A DNA stretch of 54,341 nucleotides from Lentisphaeria bacterium (GCA_017503375.1 JAFVTF010000099.1:1-54341); one strand, 5' to 3'. Positions 45,196 to 53,938 are shown, counted from the stretch's first letter. A program made the numbers and translations. Notes: a model not told the origin generated them from the letters alone.

Positions 45196-45708
45196 ATGAA
45201 AGGATTGCTTCTTACCATCACAGGCGACGGCAAAGGGAAAACCACCAGTGCGCTCGGAACAGTTGTCCGTGCACTGGGCAGAGGCTGGAAAGTGACAATT
45301 CTTCAGTTCGTCAAAAATGAATCTAAAACCGGAGAAAAGCTTTTCTTTGAAAAGTTCCCCGGAGATATTGTCATGGAACAGCTGGGAGAAGGATTCAGCT
45401 GGCAGGATAAAGATCACACCGCAGCGGCAGAAGCCGGATGGCAAAAGGCTCTTCCCTGGCTGACCGGAGAAAAAGTATGTGATCTGCTCGTACTGGATGA
45501 ATTGAATATCGCCCTGCACTACGGCTGGCTGGATATCAAAAAAGTTCTGGAAGACCTGAAAAACAGAAAAGAAGATTTGAACGTGATCGTTACCGGAAGA
45601 AATGCCCCGGAAGAATTGCTCAGCTGTTCCGATATCGTTTCTGAAATCAGAAATATCAAACATCCTTTTGATTCCGGCATCCCGGGAAGAGAAGGAATCG
45701 ACTTCTGA
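45196..45708 (+). CDS. cobO: Cob(I)yrinic acid a,c-diamide adenosyltransferase (CobA/BtuR type)
   Basis: The 170-aa enzyme transfers the adenosyl group of ATP to cob(I)alamin or cobinamide. The P-loop is GDGKGKTT (10-17), the metal site is LLVLDELNIALHYGWL, and the C-terminal GRNAPEEL matches the family. It is the last gene of a five-gene plus-strand operon. Its end and that of the convergent sfsA gene are 4 bp apart. A need for adenosylcobalamin suggests B12-dependent metabolism in this organism. The symbol cobO versus btuR is a matter of naming. Confidence 0.93.
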   Translation: MKGLLLTITGDGKGKTTSALGTVVRALGRGWKVTILQFVKNESKTGEKLFFEKFPGDIVMEQLGEGFSWQDKDHTAAAEAGWQKALPWLTGEKVCDLLVLDELNIALHYGWLDIKKVLEDLKNRKEDLNVIVTGRNAPEELLSCSDIVSEIRNIKHPFDSGIPGREGIDF

Positions 45709-45712
45709 AAAA

Positions 45713-46414
45713 TCACTCATTCAAATTGATTTTGACTGAAGCATCAATCTCTATTGAATCAGGCGCTGCAGTGCAATCGTAAGCGAGGAGTTGCACACCT
45801 TTTTTATTGGCAAGTCTCAAAGCTTCGCCAAAGGCTTTGTGGGTAATGTCATTGGGGCGGAACTCCCGGATCTCTTTCATCTGAATCACAAACAGAACCT
45901 TTGCATCAAACCCGGATTCTTTTGCGGAGATCAGTTCCATCAGATGCTTGACTCCGCGTTCTGTCGGCGCATCGGGAAACATCGCAATGCCGTCATGTTC
46001 CAACGTAACGCCTTTGACCTCAAGAAAACATGTTCTTCCGTTATCATTGATCTGAAAATCAAAACGGGAATTTCCGAATTTCACTTCCCTGCGGATTTCG
46101 GCGTTCTCTGAAAATAAGAGTCCTTTCCGGAGCCATTCTTCCGTTGCCGCATTTGGAATCTGGGAATCCATGTTGACAAATAAATTCTTTTTTCCGGGAC
46201 GGATTTTTTCCACGGCAATCAAATCATATTTCGTCTTCCGTTCCGGATTGGAAGATTCTGAAAGCCAGATACGGCAGCCGGGAACCAGAAGTTCTTTACA
46301 CCGTCCGGTATTCTTAACGTGAACAGTCTCCTCCTTTCCATCAACAATGACCTTTGCAATGAAGCGGTTGGGACGGGTCAGGAATTCAGCAGGAACAACT
46401 TTTTCATACTTCAT
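45713..46414 (-). CDS. sfsA: SfsA family nuclease-like protein
   Basis: A 233-aa SfsA (sugar fermentation stimulation) protein. It shows the family opening FIAKVIVDGKEETVHVKNTGR, CKELLVPGCRIWL, SRFDFQIND and FLEVKGVTLEHDGIAMFPDAPTER in pieces; the last resembles a PD-(D/E)xK nuclease active site. The ATG at 46414 is used rather than the longer frame from 46450. It lies 5 bp after the umuD-like gene and is probably co-transcribed with it. Function of SfsA is still uncertain. Confidence 0.92.
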   Translation of the reverse strand: MKYEKVVPAEFLTRPNRFIAKVIVDGKEETVHVKNTGRCKELLVPGCRIWLSESSNPERKTKYDLIAVEKIRPGKKNLFVNMDSQIPNAATEEWLRKGLLFSENAEIRREVKFGNSRFDFQINDNGRTCFLEVKGVTLEHDGIAMFPDAPTERGVKHLMELISAKESGFDAKVLFVIQMKEIREFRPNDITHKAFGEALRLANKKGVQLLAYDCTAAPDSIEIDASVKINLNE

Positions 46415-46419
46415 GATAT

Positions 46420-46830
46420 TTATCCGCGCCGCTGAAACTGGTGAATACATGCCGTAACGATCCCGAACAGACGCAGTTCGGATTCTCCTGAAAAACGAAT
46501 GGCCGAATAAGCCGGATTGGCAGGTTCCAACCGGATTCCATATTCATCTTTCCGGAAGTATTTTACTGTAAATTCATTGTCGATACAAGCAATCACAATT
46601 GCCCCGTCAAAAGCATCCAGAGAGCGGTCTACAACAAGAATGTCTCCGGGCAGAATCCCTGCTCCGCGCATGGAATCTCCGGCAGCACGGACAAAATAAG
46701 TCGCCGCCGGATGTTTTACCAGAAGTGTATTCAAATCTAAAGGTGTATCCACATACTGTTCCGCTGGGGAAGGAAAGCCGCATTCAGCAGATGCAGCCAT
46801 CAAAGGAGGTGTTTCAATCGGTTCCGGCAT
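46420..46830 (-). CDS. UmuD-like S24 self-cleaving peptidase
   Basis: A 136-aa protein of the LexA/UmuD peptidase family. It has the cleavage site Cys17-Gly18 in AECGFPSPAEQY, as in E. coli UmuD (about 139 aa), and the Ser53-Lys90 dyad in GDSMRGAGILPGD and FTVKYF. No DNA-binding domain is present, so it is not LexA. In most genomes umuD is beside umuC; here its neighbour is sfsA, and no umuC lies in the window. No SOS box (CTGT-N8-ACAG) is seen in the 168 bp upstream. Confidence 0.88.
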   Translation of the reverse strand: MPEPIETPPLMAASAECGFPSPAEQYVDTPLDLNTLLVKHPAATYFVRAAGDSMRGAGILPGDILVVDRSLDAFDGAIVIACIDNEFTVKYFRKDEYGIRLEPANPAYSAIRFSGESELRLFGIVTACIHQFQRRG

Positions 46831-46916
46831 TTTTTATTATCCTTTCATCATTCATTGAAAATAAAGCATAAAAAAAATTTTTTTCAAATAAAAAACAAAA
46901 AATGAAACGATTGTGC

Positions 46917-46966
46917 TATAATTTGAGAGATATGTTAAGGTTTCATGAATATTTTTATGCTATAAT
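46917..46966 (+). promoter_or_regulatory. Extended -10 promoter region of the rhamnose isomerase gene
   Basis: Two TATAAT boxes, both preceded by TG-C (TGTGCTATAAT at 46917-46922 and ATGCTATAAT at 46961-46966), lie 77 and 33 bp before the ATG. Neither has a good -35. The start codon is preceded by ATAGGAGGA. The tandem extended -10s may act under different conditions. Confidence 0.6.
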
Positions 46967-46998
46967 TACAAAAGTAAATTATATAGGAGGATCATATC

Positions 46999-48252
46999 AT
47001 GGCATCTAAAATCGAAAAAAATTATCTTGCAGCAAAAGAAATCTATGCTTCCATCGGAGTCGACACCGAGAAGGCTCTGGAAATTCTCTCAGCTATTCCC
47101 ATCTCCCTTCACTGCTGGCAGGGCGATGACGTCAATGGTTTTGAAACCAATGCAGGCGGAACCTCCGGCGGGATCCTTGCAACAGGAAACTATCCCGGCT
47201 GTGCCAGAAATCCGGAAGAATTACGCGCTGACCTCGACAAAGCATTCTCTCTGATTCCCGGAAAAAAACGGTTGAATCTTCATGCCATTTATCTGGATTC
47301 CAAAAAGCCGGTTGAACGGAATAAAATTGCTCCGGAACACTTTGAAAGCTGGATTCAGTGGGCTGAAGAAAACAATGCCGGACTGGATTTCAACCCCACA
47401 TTCTTCGGTCATCCCAAAGCAGCATCAAACCTCACTCTTTCTTCCCCGGATGCAGGTATCCGGAAATACTGGATCGAACATGCAAAAGCATGCCGTAAAA
47501 TCGCTGCCACAATGGGAAAACGGCTGAAAAATCCCTGCATTATGAACACATGGGTCCAGGATGGGTTCAAAGATGTTACGATCGACCGTATTCAGGCAAG
47601 AAAACGGCTGATGGCATCCCTCGATGAAATCTTCTCCGAAAAAATCTCTCCGAAATATATGCGGGATGCAGTGGAATCAAAACTCTTCGGGATCGGCGTC
47701 GAATCCTGCACCGTAGGCTCCTCTGAATTCTATATGGGTTACGCTGTCAAAAACAATCTGCTGCTCTGCCTCGATGCCGGACATTTCCATCCGACAGAAG
47801 TCATCAGCGACAAGATCAGTTCCGCCCTGCTTTATCTGGATGAAATCCTGTTGCATGTCAGCCGTCCGGTCCGCTGGGACAGTGACCATGTGGTGACTTT
47901 TGACGATGAACTTCAGGCTATTGCACGGGAAATCATCACCTGCGGTGTGAACCGTGTTCATATCGGCTTGGATTACTTTGATGCTACTATCAACCGTATT
48001 GCAGCATGGTGTATCGGTACCAGAAATATGCAGAAAGCTCTGCTCAAAGCATTGCTGGAACCAGCTGCTGAACTCAAGAAGATGGAAAAGAATTTTGAAG
48101 GAACAAAGAAACTTGCTCTTCTGGAAGAATTGAAAGCATATCCTTTCGGTTCTGTTTACGATTACTTCTGCGAAAAACAGGGCGTACCTGTCGGCATGAA
48201 ATGGCTGGATGAAGTCAACAAATACGAAAAAGAAGTTCTCTTCAAACGGTAA
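46999..48252 (+). CDS. rhaA: L-rhamnose isomerase
   Basis: RhaA converts L-rhamnose to L-rhamnulose, the first step of rhamnose catabolism. The 417-aa length is that of the family (about 418). Metal-binding and catalytic residues are found in [34 protein letters not shown] and VRWDSDHVV. The gene stands alone with its own promoter and terminator; rhamnulokinase and rhamnulose-1-phosphate aldolase are not in the window. It fits the GH78-like rhamnosidase at 11786. Confidence 0.95.
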   Translation: MASKIEKNYLAAKEIYASIGVDTEKALEILSAIPISLHCWQGDDVNGFETNAGGTSGGILATGNYPGCARNPEELRADLDKAFSLIPGKKRLNLHAIYLDSKKPVERNKIAPEHFESWIQWAEENNAGLDFNPTFFGHPKAASNLTLSSPDAGIRKYWIEHAKACRKIAATMGKRLKNPCIMNTWVQDGFKDVTIDRIQARKRLMASLDEIFSEKISPKYMRDAVESKLFGIGVESCTVGSSEFYMGYAVKNNLLLCLDAGHFHPTEVISDKISSALLYLDEILLHVSRPVRWDSDHVVTFDDELQAIAREIITCGVNRVHIGLDYFDATINRIAAWCIGTRNMQKALLKALLEPAAELKKMEKNFEGTKKLALLEELKAYPFGSVYDYFCEKQGVPVGMKWLDEVNKYEKEVLFKR

Positions 48253-48273
48253 TTGAATTCCCGGAATAAAATC

Positions 48274-48322
48274 AAAGGGACTGTTGCATACGCTAAAAAA
48301 GTATGCTGCAATCCCTTTTTTA
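48274..48322 (+). terminator. Rho-independent terminator after rhaA
   Basis: AAAGGGA...TTGCATAC and GTATGC...CAATCCCTTT form a long imperfect stem (a C/TG bulge) with a loop of about 9 nt, followed by TTTTTTT. It lies 30 bp after the rhaA stop. Confidence 0.85.
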
Positions 48323-48351
48323 TTGATCAAGCCAATGTTCTGTTTTACAGG

Positions 48352-48990
48352 TTATAAAGCGACAGCGTTTTTCAAGACCTCTGCCATCACACAATATCCA
48401 TTCAATGTGACATGCGTTCCATCCGGTTTGGCATATTCTTCTGCCAGTTCGCCGTTTTTATCAAGCAGGGCGAAATGATAATCAACATAGCCGGAAAACT
48501 TTTCTTTCGCCAGCTTCCGGATCATGGAATTTAATACAGAAATTTTATCCTGATACTGGAAACGATCCCATTTATCTCCATGTCTCAAGGGAAGAACAGA
48601 GCAGAAAAAGACCTTGATTCCACGGGAAGATATGAGATTTCCCAAGGCTTCAAACTTTGCGATCATCCGTTCATTCTCTTCACTGATTCCGTTGATTCCC
48701 GCCCCCATGACAACCTGTTCCGGCTGATAGGGGAAAATATCATCTTCAAGCCGCAAATAAAGTCCGGTCAAGCTGTCACCGGGAATGCCCCTGTTCAAAA
48801 AAGAAATGCCCGGAAAGAACTCCTGAATCGGGAAATAATGAGTGATCGAATCTCCGTAAAAAACAGTTTTCACTTTCTGCGGAGATAATTTACGGTACTG
48901 CAATTTTTCTGCAACCGGTTCATAACTCCAGTACCATTCATTGACTCTGCGGCACGCTTCCTCCGGGAACAATTCATTCAATGGAATCAT
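48352..48990 (-). CDS. SGNH/GDSL family hydrolase
   Basis: A 212-aa esterase-like protein. Block I is FYGDSITHYFP, block II Gly is in LNRGIPGDSL, block III is VVMGAGINGIS (Asn kept, the Asp of GxND is Gly), and the Asp-x-x-His of block V is PDGTHVTLNGY. It has no signal peptide. The ATG at 48990 with AGGTG upstream is favoured over the frame from 49005. It sits 18 bp after the murJ stop and so probably ends that operon; it may act on carbohydrate esters. Confidence 0.88.
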   Translation of the reverse strand: MIPLNELFPEEACRRVNEWYWSYEPVAEKLQYRKLSPQKVKTVFYGDSITHYFPIQEFFPGISFLNRGIPGDSLTGLYLRLEDDIFPYQPEQVVMGAGINGISEENERMIAKFEALGNLISSRGIKVFFCSVLPLRHGDKWDRFQYQDKISVLNSMIRKLAKEKFSGYVDYHFALLDKNGELAEEYAKPDGTHVTLNGYCVMAEVLKNAVAL

Positions 48991-49008
48991 ATCAAAACAC
49001 CTCATGTA

Positions 49009-50577
49009 TTATGCTTTTTTCCTTTTGATTTTTCCTTTGATACGCTCAACCAATACCCTCAGTTCACGAACACGGAATACGAAACAGAGAACAATAAAAA
49101 CAACTGAGAATACGCATCCTGCCCCGAACAGAGGAATGATTCCCCGCGGCAGAATATGCCATTCCGGATGACTGAGCAGCCATCTGTGAGTGAAGAATGC
49201 AGCACTGCCGGAAATACCCGATAAAAACAAGAGCAGCAAAGTAAACTTTACAGTTCCTGCCAACGGCATTCTGCCGAACTGTTTCCGCAAAAGATATAGC
49301 AGAACGATATTATTCAATGCTGAAGTCAATGTTGTAGCCAATGTTATCCCGCCCTGCTTCATCGGATGCATCAGAATGATACTGATAATAAGATTCAAGC
49401 CGATACAGCAGATGGAGATAATCGCAGGAGTTTTCATGTCTTTCCGGCAGTAAAACGTGTTGACGCTCATCTTTGTCAGACAGAAGAACGGGATTCCAAG
49501 TGCATACCAGAACATTGCCCGGTTTGCCTCATTCAGCTCAAGCATCCCGAATTTCCCGCCGAAGAAAACCAGATACAGCAGCTCTTTGGAAAACAGAACA
49601 ATCAATACCGTCACAGGGATCGTGATAAAAAACATCTGTCTGATCGAAGCAAATGTGGAAATGAGCATACTTTTCATTTTTCCATTAACCACAAGTTTCG
49701 ACAGGAACGGCAGAGAAACAGTTCCAAAAGCCACCCCGAACAAACCGATCGGCAAATATACAAGACGGTCTGAATAATACATGGCAGATTTTGCATGGTC
49801 GCTGATTTTCATCGCCAGCGTGCCGTCAATATATGATCCGATCTGTAATGCACAAGCTCCGATCAGACCGGGCAGAAGTTTTATCCAGATTTCCCGGATA
49901 GCGGAGAAATTCAACAAAACTTTTTGGGAAATCTCCGGGAGCATCTGTTGCCGTTGCAAAATAATGACCAGGAAAAACAGTTCAATAAAACCGGAAACAA
50001 CCATAGCAATAGAAATCGCCCGCAAAGCCTTGACCGGTGTATCGATCAATTCCGGTAAAAAGAAATAGAGCATTCCTATCATAAAGATATTAGGCATCAG
50101 GCTTAAAAATGCGGGCAAAACAAAAATTTTGAAAGTATTCAGAATCGAAGTATAAACGCCGATAAAACAAATCAGAATACAATAAGGCATCACAACCGGA
50201 ATGGTAAGAGCCGTCAGCAGCCAGCGTTCCTCTTCCACAAAACAGCTGAAAATCAAGGCTCCTCCTGAAAATAAAATGGTGATCAGAGTCAGCAGAAAAA
50301 ACAGCCAGAGAGTGACTGTGGAAAACTTTTTCCGGGCTGAATCCAATCCTTGCCGTTCCAATGTATCTGTGAGGATCGGCACAAATACCGAGCCTAAAGC
50401 GCCCTCCCCCAGGATTCGCCGGAACATATTCGGAATCATCCAGGCATAACTCCAGGCACTCATAATAAGTCCGCCGCCCAGAAAACGGGCAAGCATCAAA
50501 TCCCGGATAAATCCAAGAATTCTGCTTAAAAACGTGACGATCGAAAGCCAGATTGCGTTCCCGAAAACTCCTTTCAT
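49009..50577 (-). CDS. murJ: MurJ/MviN lipid II flippase
   Basis: A 522-aa polytopic membrane protein of the MOP/MATE-like superfamily, which flips lipid II for peptidoglycan synthesis. The signature start FGNAIWLSIVTFLSRILGFIRDLMLARFLG and ILGEGALGSVFVPIL are visible in segments; the polar PGLIGACALQIGSYIDGTLA region is typical. The C-terminus is rich in Lys/Arg. It overlaps the upstream secreted protein gene by 4 bp (ATGA). Confidence 0.95.
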   Translation of the reverse strand: MKGVFGNAIWLSIVTFLSRILGFIRDLMLARFLGGGLIMSAWSYAWMIPNMFRRILGEGALGSVFVPILTDTLERQGLDSARKKFSTVTLWLFFLLTLITILFSGGALIFSCFVEEERWLLTALTIPVVMPYCILICFIGVYTSILNTFKIFVLPAFLSLMPNIFMIGMLYFFLPELIDTPVKALRAISIAMVVSGFIELFFLVIILQRQQMLPEISQKVLLNFSAIREIWIKLLPGLIGACALQIGSYIDGTLAMKISDHAKSAMYYSDRLVYLPIGLFGVAFGTVSLPFLSKLVVNGKMKSMLISTFASIRQMFFITIPVTVLIVLFSKELLYLVFFGGKFGMLELNEANRAMFWYALGIPFFCLTKMSVNTFYCRKDMKTPAIISICCIGLNLIISIILMHPMKQGGITLATTLTSALNNIVLLYLLRKQFGRMPLAGTVKFTLLLLFLSGISGSAAFFTHRWLLSHPEWHILPRGIIPLFGAGCVFSVVFIVLCFVFRVRELRVLVERIKGKIKRKKA

Positions 50578-51923
50578 GACCCCACCTGAATCATGAGCTT
50601 ACGGAAAAATTCAGATTCCTGAGAATCATCCACCTCATCCCGTAAAAGACGCAGTACAGAACGGACTTTTCTGCGGGGCAGCATCTTCAGCAGCCGCAAA
50701 CCTTCCGCATTCACCCGTTTTACATAATCTTTGTTAAAGGTCTCAACTGTCGGATGAAACAGACAGAGCATCAGTGCGGAGCAGATTGCGTTTTCCACAT
50801 TCTGAGACTTTGCAAATTCCCGTTCCATAGGAACCAGACGTTTCCGTTCCTCCACCATTTTTTCCGCCTCAAGATTTTTGTTTTTATCTGTGACGGATAT
50901 AAATTTCGGTGTTCCGGGAATATCACCGACTCTGGCAAGCAAAAGCCGGATCCGTTCTGCCTGCTGATATTCCGGAATCTCTTTTTTTCCGGTCCTGCAA
51001 CGGTATTCGGAGAAAACAATCATCATGTACTGTTCAAAAGATTCCGGTTCGCGTTTCAGATAATTCAGCATTGCAAGCAGTTTCTTTTGTGCACCCAGTT
51101 CTTCCAGAGCAACAGCAATCCGGTCAATCCATTTTCGCTGCTGAAGCATGGAAAGATAAAGCTGTTCACCTCCGGGAAGTGCCGGAGGAATCAGCAAAGC
51201 TTCTTCCACACTTTTAACAACATTCGGTATCTTGGAACGGTAAGCGGAAAGAAATGCAGCTGTCACTTCCGGTGTTCCAATCTTTTTCAACACAACAAAA
51301 TGCGGAGAGGTGTCAATATCATTTATAATTGCATTGCCGATCGCCTTGTTGACGAATGGAATCACACGCTTTCCGCCCGGGGGCAGCAGCTGAACGGCAG
51401 CCTTCCGGCTGGTATCATTAAAATCCAGCATATTCAAAGCTTCTGCGTAGATCGGATAAAGATCATCACCTCCATCTGCTTTTATAAGAGGCTTGATTGC
51501 GGCTATAGTCGCAACATCCGCCCGCAGAAAAATATCATAGTTCCATTTTTTTCCCAAATAAACAACTGTTGTACTCAGTTCTCCCGGTTCACGAAGCCAG
51601 GTCAACTTGGAACGAACCTCTTTCAAATCCGGATTTCCGGCAACAAACACAAGCTCCGAGGTATTTCTGGGCTCCCCTTTCCTTACAACATTAGTCATCC
51701 GTTGTTTCTGTCTGCTTTCCAGCGGACGCTGCAATATAATACGCCATCCATTTTTTGCGAATGCAGCTTTTACAGTTTCAGAAAGCGGCTTAACAGTTGC
51801 GACTTTCCAGGCGACAGTCTGCCGTTCAATTTGCTTTTGAACTCCGGTAATATTTTGAGGAGGCTCCGCTGCAAAAAGTATCGGCAATCCGGCAAAAAAA
51901 GAAAGAATAAGAAAATATTTCAT
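50574..51923 (-). CDS. Secreted helical-repeat (HEAT-like) protein of unknown function
   Basis: A 449-aa protein with a signal peptide (YFLILSFFAGLPILFAAE). From about residue 170 it is mainly helical with HEAT-like pairs (GTPEVTAAFLSAYRSKIPN, WIDRIAVALEELGAQKKLLAML, and the C-terminal ARG/LYS-rich LLKMLPRRKVRSVLRLLRDEV). It is translationally coupled to murJ, suggesting a role in envelope biogenesis. No catalytic motif is apparent. Not recognised as a named family. Confidence 0.75.
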   Translation of the reverse strand: MKYFLILSFFAGLPILFAAEPPQNITGVQKQIERQTVAWKVATVKPLSETVKAAFAKNGWRIILQRPLESRQKQRMTNVVRKGEPRNTSELVFVAGNPDLKEVRSKLTWLREPGELSTTVVYLGKKWNYDIFLRADVATIAAIKPLIKADGGDDLYPIYAEALNMLDFNDTSRKAAVQLLPPGGKRVIPFVNKAIGNAIINDIDTSPHFVVLKKIGTPEVTAAFLSAYRSKIPNVVKSVEEALLIPPALPGGEQLYLSMLQQRKWIDRIAVALEELGAQKKLLAMLNYLKREPESFEQYMMIVFSEYRCRTGKKEIPEYQQAERIRLLLARVGDIPGTPKFISVTDKNKNLEAEKMVEERKRLVPMEREFAKSQNVENAICSALMLCLFHPTVETFNKDYVKRVNAEGLRLLKMLPRRKVRSVLRLLRDEVDDSQESEFFRKLMIQVGS

Positions 51924-52023
51924 AACAGATTTCCTTGTGAGTTGAAAAGATCAATATTCCGGTACATTACTTCAAGATTCCTCTTTTTTCAAACATCTGC
52001 AAAAAAAAAGTGAGTTTTTTTTC

Positions 52024-52051
52024 TTGCGTTTTTCAAAAGTTGTGATATATT
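52024..52051 (+). promoter_or_regulatory. tRNA-Pro promoter
   Basis: TTGCGT (52024-52029), a 16-bp spacer and TATATT (52046-52051), 11 bp before the mature tRNA end, divergent from the helical-repeat gene. Confidence 0.6.
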
Positions 52052-52062
52052 ACCGCAATAAT

Positions 52063-52138
52063 CGGGGCATAGCGCAGTTGGTAGCGCGCTTGCTTTGGGA
52101 GCAAGAAGTCGCGAGTTCGAATCTCGCTGCCCCGACCA
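52063..52138 (+). tRNA. tRNA-Pro (anticodon TGG)
   Basis: A 76-nt cloverleaf. The acceptor arm CGGGGCA pairs with TGCCCCG. The anticodon stem CTTGC/GCAAG carries loop TTTGGGA, so the anticodon is TGG. The T loop contains GTTCGAATC, and the 3' CCA is encoded. A run of nine Ts follows directly and may act as terminator. Confidence 0.97.
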
Positions 52139-52335
52139 TTTTTTTTTGTAGGTTGAAAACGGAAATGTTTTTCGGAGAAACATTTACTTCTGTGGAAGAT
52201 TTTCAGCAGAAACTTGAAGAATACATTTGCTATTTCAACAATGAGAGAGTATCTTTAAAATTAGGAGGAATGAGTCCAGTACAATATCGAACCCATTCCA
52301 AGTAGTTTAATCCGTCCAAATTTTTGGGGTCACAT
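52139..52335 (+). mobile_element. IS3-family transposase remnant (3' end)
   Basis: Only the last approximately 50 codons of an IS3/IS150-type OrfB survive, ending at 52305: RLKTEMFFGETFTS, YICYFNNERVSL and LGGMSPVQYRT match the family's C-terminal pattern. The right inverted repeat appears as TCCAAATTTTTGGGGTCA (52315-52332), the usual end of IS150-like elements. The 5' part and left end are missing, and the junction lies at the 3' end of tRNA-Pro. Confidence 0.8.
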
Positions 52336-52341
52336 CAATCT

Positions 52342-53283
52342 ATGAAATCTGTTTTTGAAAAACTTTTGAAGCATTGTGTGGAAATTTATGCCGGAAAAAC
52401 CGGAAGAAACGGGATGCCGTATATTCTGCATCCGCTGGCAGTTATGAACAAACTTGATTCTTTGCCGGAAAAAATCGTAGCGTTGGCTCACGATTACGGG
52501 GAATTCCAGGATATTGCTCAACTTGAGGCACTCGGGGTTCCGGCGATGTTTATTGACAAAATCAAGTTGCTTGCAAAATCTTTTCCGGATAATGTGCCGG
52601 AAGATGATCCGCGTTACAGAGATTACATTTGGAATTTGCTTGCCGATCCCGTTTGCCGCAAAGTCAAATATGCGGATCTGCTGGTGAATGATGGCTATGA
52701 AGAATCTCCCACTGGGGACGGCCGCCGTTTTACCGGGCAATATCCCGGAGTTATGAATTTGCTTGCTGATGCTGTAGAAGGCAAACTCTATTTCAGGAGC
52801 AAAACGTTGTATTTCAATGTCTTTTCCAACTTTTATCCGATTGAATTGGAAATTGACGGCGTTCACTGGAAAAGTGCGGAACACTATTATCAGGCAGCAA
52901 AGTTTTCCCGCGAATTTGGCGTTTGCTCCGATGATGATGCCTACGAGGCGATTTGCAATGCCGAAACGGCCCGGCAAGCCAAAGAGATCGCTGACGCGAA
53001 TTTCAGCGAAGAGAACCGGTGGCAATGGAGTCAAGCGTTACGAAGATATGTAGCCACCACCAGAATGCTTAATGCCAAGTATGCTACCGGGACATTTATG
53101 CGTGAACTGCTCTATAAAACTGGGGACTTGACCTTGATCCATGAATCAAAAGATGATTTATTCTGGGGGCAAAACCGTGCAGGTGAAGGGCATAATGTTT
53201 TAGGAAAGGCTCTGATGCAGATGCGCGACAGCGGCAGCGATTGTTCGATAATCGAAATGACAGCCAATGCAGGCGAGAAATAA
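52342..53283 (+). CDS. HD domain (RelA/SpoT-like) fused to NADAR N-glycosidase domain
   Basis: A 313-aa fusion. Residues 1-115 match small RelA/SpoT-type HD hydrolases (MESH1-like): PYILHPLAVM (His30), ALAHDYGE (His50-Asp51) and KYADLLVND (Asp112). The family's ED motif after the HD reads GEFQD here. Residues 158-296 form a NADAR domain: FNVFSNFYPIELE, WKSAEHYYQAAKFS and WGQNRAGEGHNVLGKALMQMR, as in YbiA-like proteins that remove ADP-ribose or ribose-linked groups. The ATG lies 10 bp after the IS3 end with no clear ribosome binding site, so its promoter may have been lost or supplied by the element. It was probably acquired by transfer. Confidence 0.85.
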   Translation: MKSVFEKLLKHCVEIYAGKTGRNGMPYILHPLAVMNKLDSLPEKIVALAHDYGEFQDIAQLEALGVPAMFIDKIKLLAKSFPDNVPEDDPRYRDYIWNLLADPVCRKVKYADLLVNDGYEESPTGDGRRFTGQYPGVMNLLADAVEGKLYFRSKTLYFNVFSNFYPIELEIDGVHWKSAEHYYQAAKFSREFGVCSDDDAYEAICNAETARQAKEIADANFSEENRWQWSQALRRYVATTRMLNAKYATGTFMRELLYKTGDLTLIHESKDDLFWGQNRAGEGHNVLGKALMQMRDSGSDCSIIEMTANAGEK

Positions 53284-53377
53284 AATATATGGTTAAAGAG
53301 TTTGACCAAGGGTTTTATTGCACTGTTGACCGATACTTTACTCGATAACAGTAAAACAACATAAAAAGGAGGATGTT

Positions 53378-53455
53378 ATGGAGATTTTTGTTATGAACGC
53401 TGCTGCCCGAGTCGACGGGATGTTGGGGAAAATTTTGTCAACATTGAATGAATAA
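53378..53455 (+). CDS. Short ORF, possible gene start or fragment
   Basis: 25 codons, beginning MEIFVMNAAARVDGM and ending STLNE, with AAAGGAGGATGTT before the ATG. The ribosome binding site is one of the strongest in the window, which argues that a real gene began here, yet the frame ends at once. It may be the 5' end of a decayed gene or a small peptide gene. No family is recognised. Confidence 0.35.
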   Translation: MEIFVMNAAARVDGMLGKILSTLNE

Positions 53456-53582
53456 AATTTTTCCTGCGGTTTGAAGGTCTATTCTGACCGTATGCAGATA
53501 GTTGCCAAAAAAGCGTATGCCAATAAGATAAAAATTTTTACGGTCGGAAAAAATTTGTCTTTTCGACGTTTTGTGACAGAAG

Positions 53583-53789
53583 TCATAATGATTTCTCGCT
53601 CGAAATTTCCGGCAGCTGATAGGTTTTTAATTTGAAGTACTCACGATCTCTAAAGCCGTAAGCCTGTTTTATCAGCCATCTGATCTTGTCGATTTCCGGG
53701 AAGGTTAAAAAAATATCTGGTACAGACGGAACCATTGTCTTGACTGATGGTTGCAAAATAAGATTATCAGACATCACTGATTTGAGCAT
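53583..53789 (-). pseudogene. ISL3-type transposase C-terminal remnant
   Basis: The segment DKIRWLIKQAYGFRDREY followed by FKLKTYQLPE resembles the C-terminus of ISL3-family transposases (N-x-K-I-K-x-x-K-R-x-A-Y-G-F-R-D pattern). The approximately 30 residues upstream in the open frame do not match. No catalytic domain remains, so the element is dead. Confidence 0.55.
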
Positions 53790-53837
53790 TGGCTGATTTG
53801 CTTATTTGTAAATTTTGATTATTTTCGTTTTTTTCGA

Positions 53838-53865
53838 TTGTAATTTCCTTTTTGCATGATATATT
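53838..53865 (+). promoter_or_regulatory. Promoter-like sequence before the nested repeat
   Basis: TTGTAA (53838-53843), a 16-bp spacer and TATATT (53860-53865) point toward the repeat structure at 53939-54088 and have no downstream coding region in frame. Confidence 0.45.
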
Positions 53866-53938
53866 AGAGGTATCGTACTACGGTGAGGTATTGTCTTCAT
53901 CGCAGGACAGGGCTATTTTGACAACCGTTATATTTCAG

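Noticed and set aside
50754..52013. 419-codon plus-strand frame opposite the helical-repeat gene
   Set aside because: Antisense shadow with strong Cys/Phe/Arg bias.
51989..52183. Minus-strand frame across tRNA-Pro
   Set aside because: It is the reverse complement of the tRNA gene.
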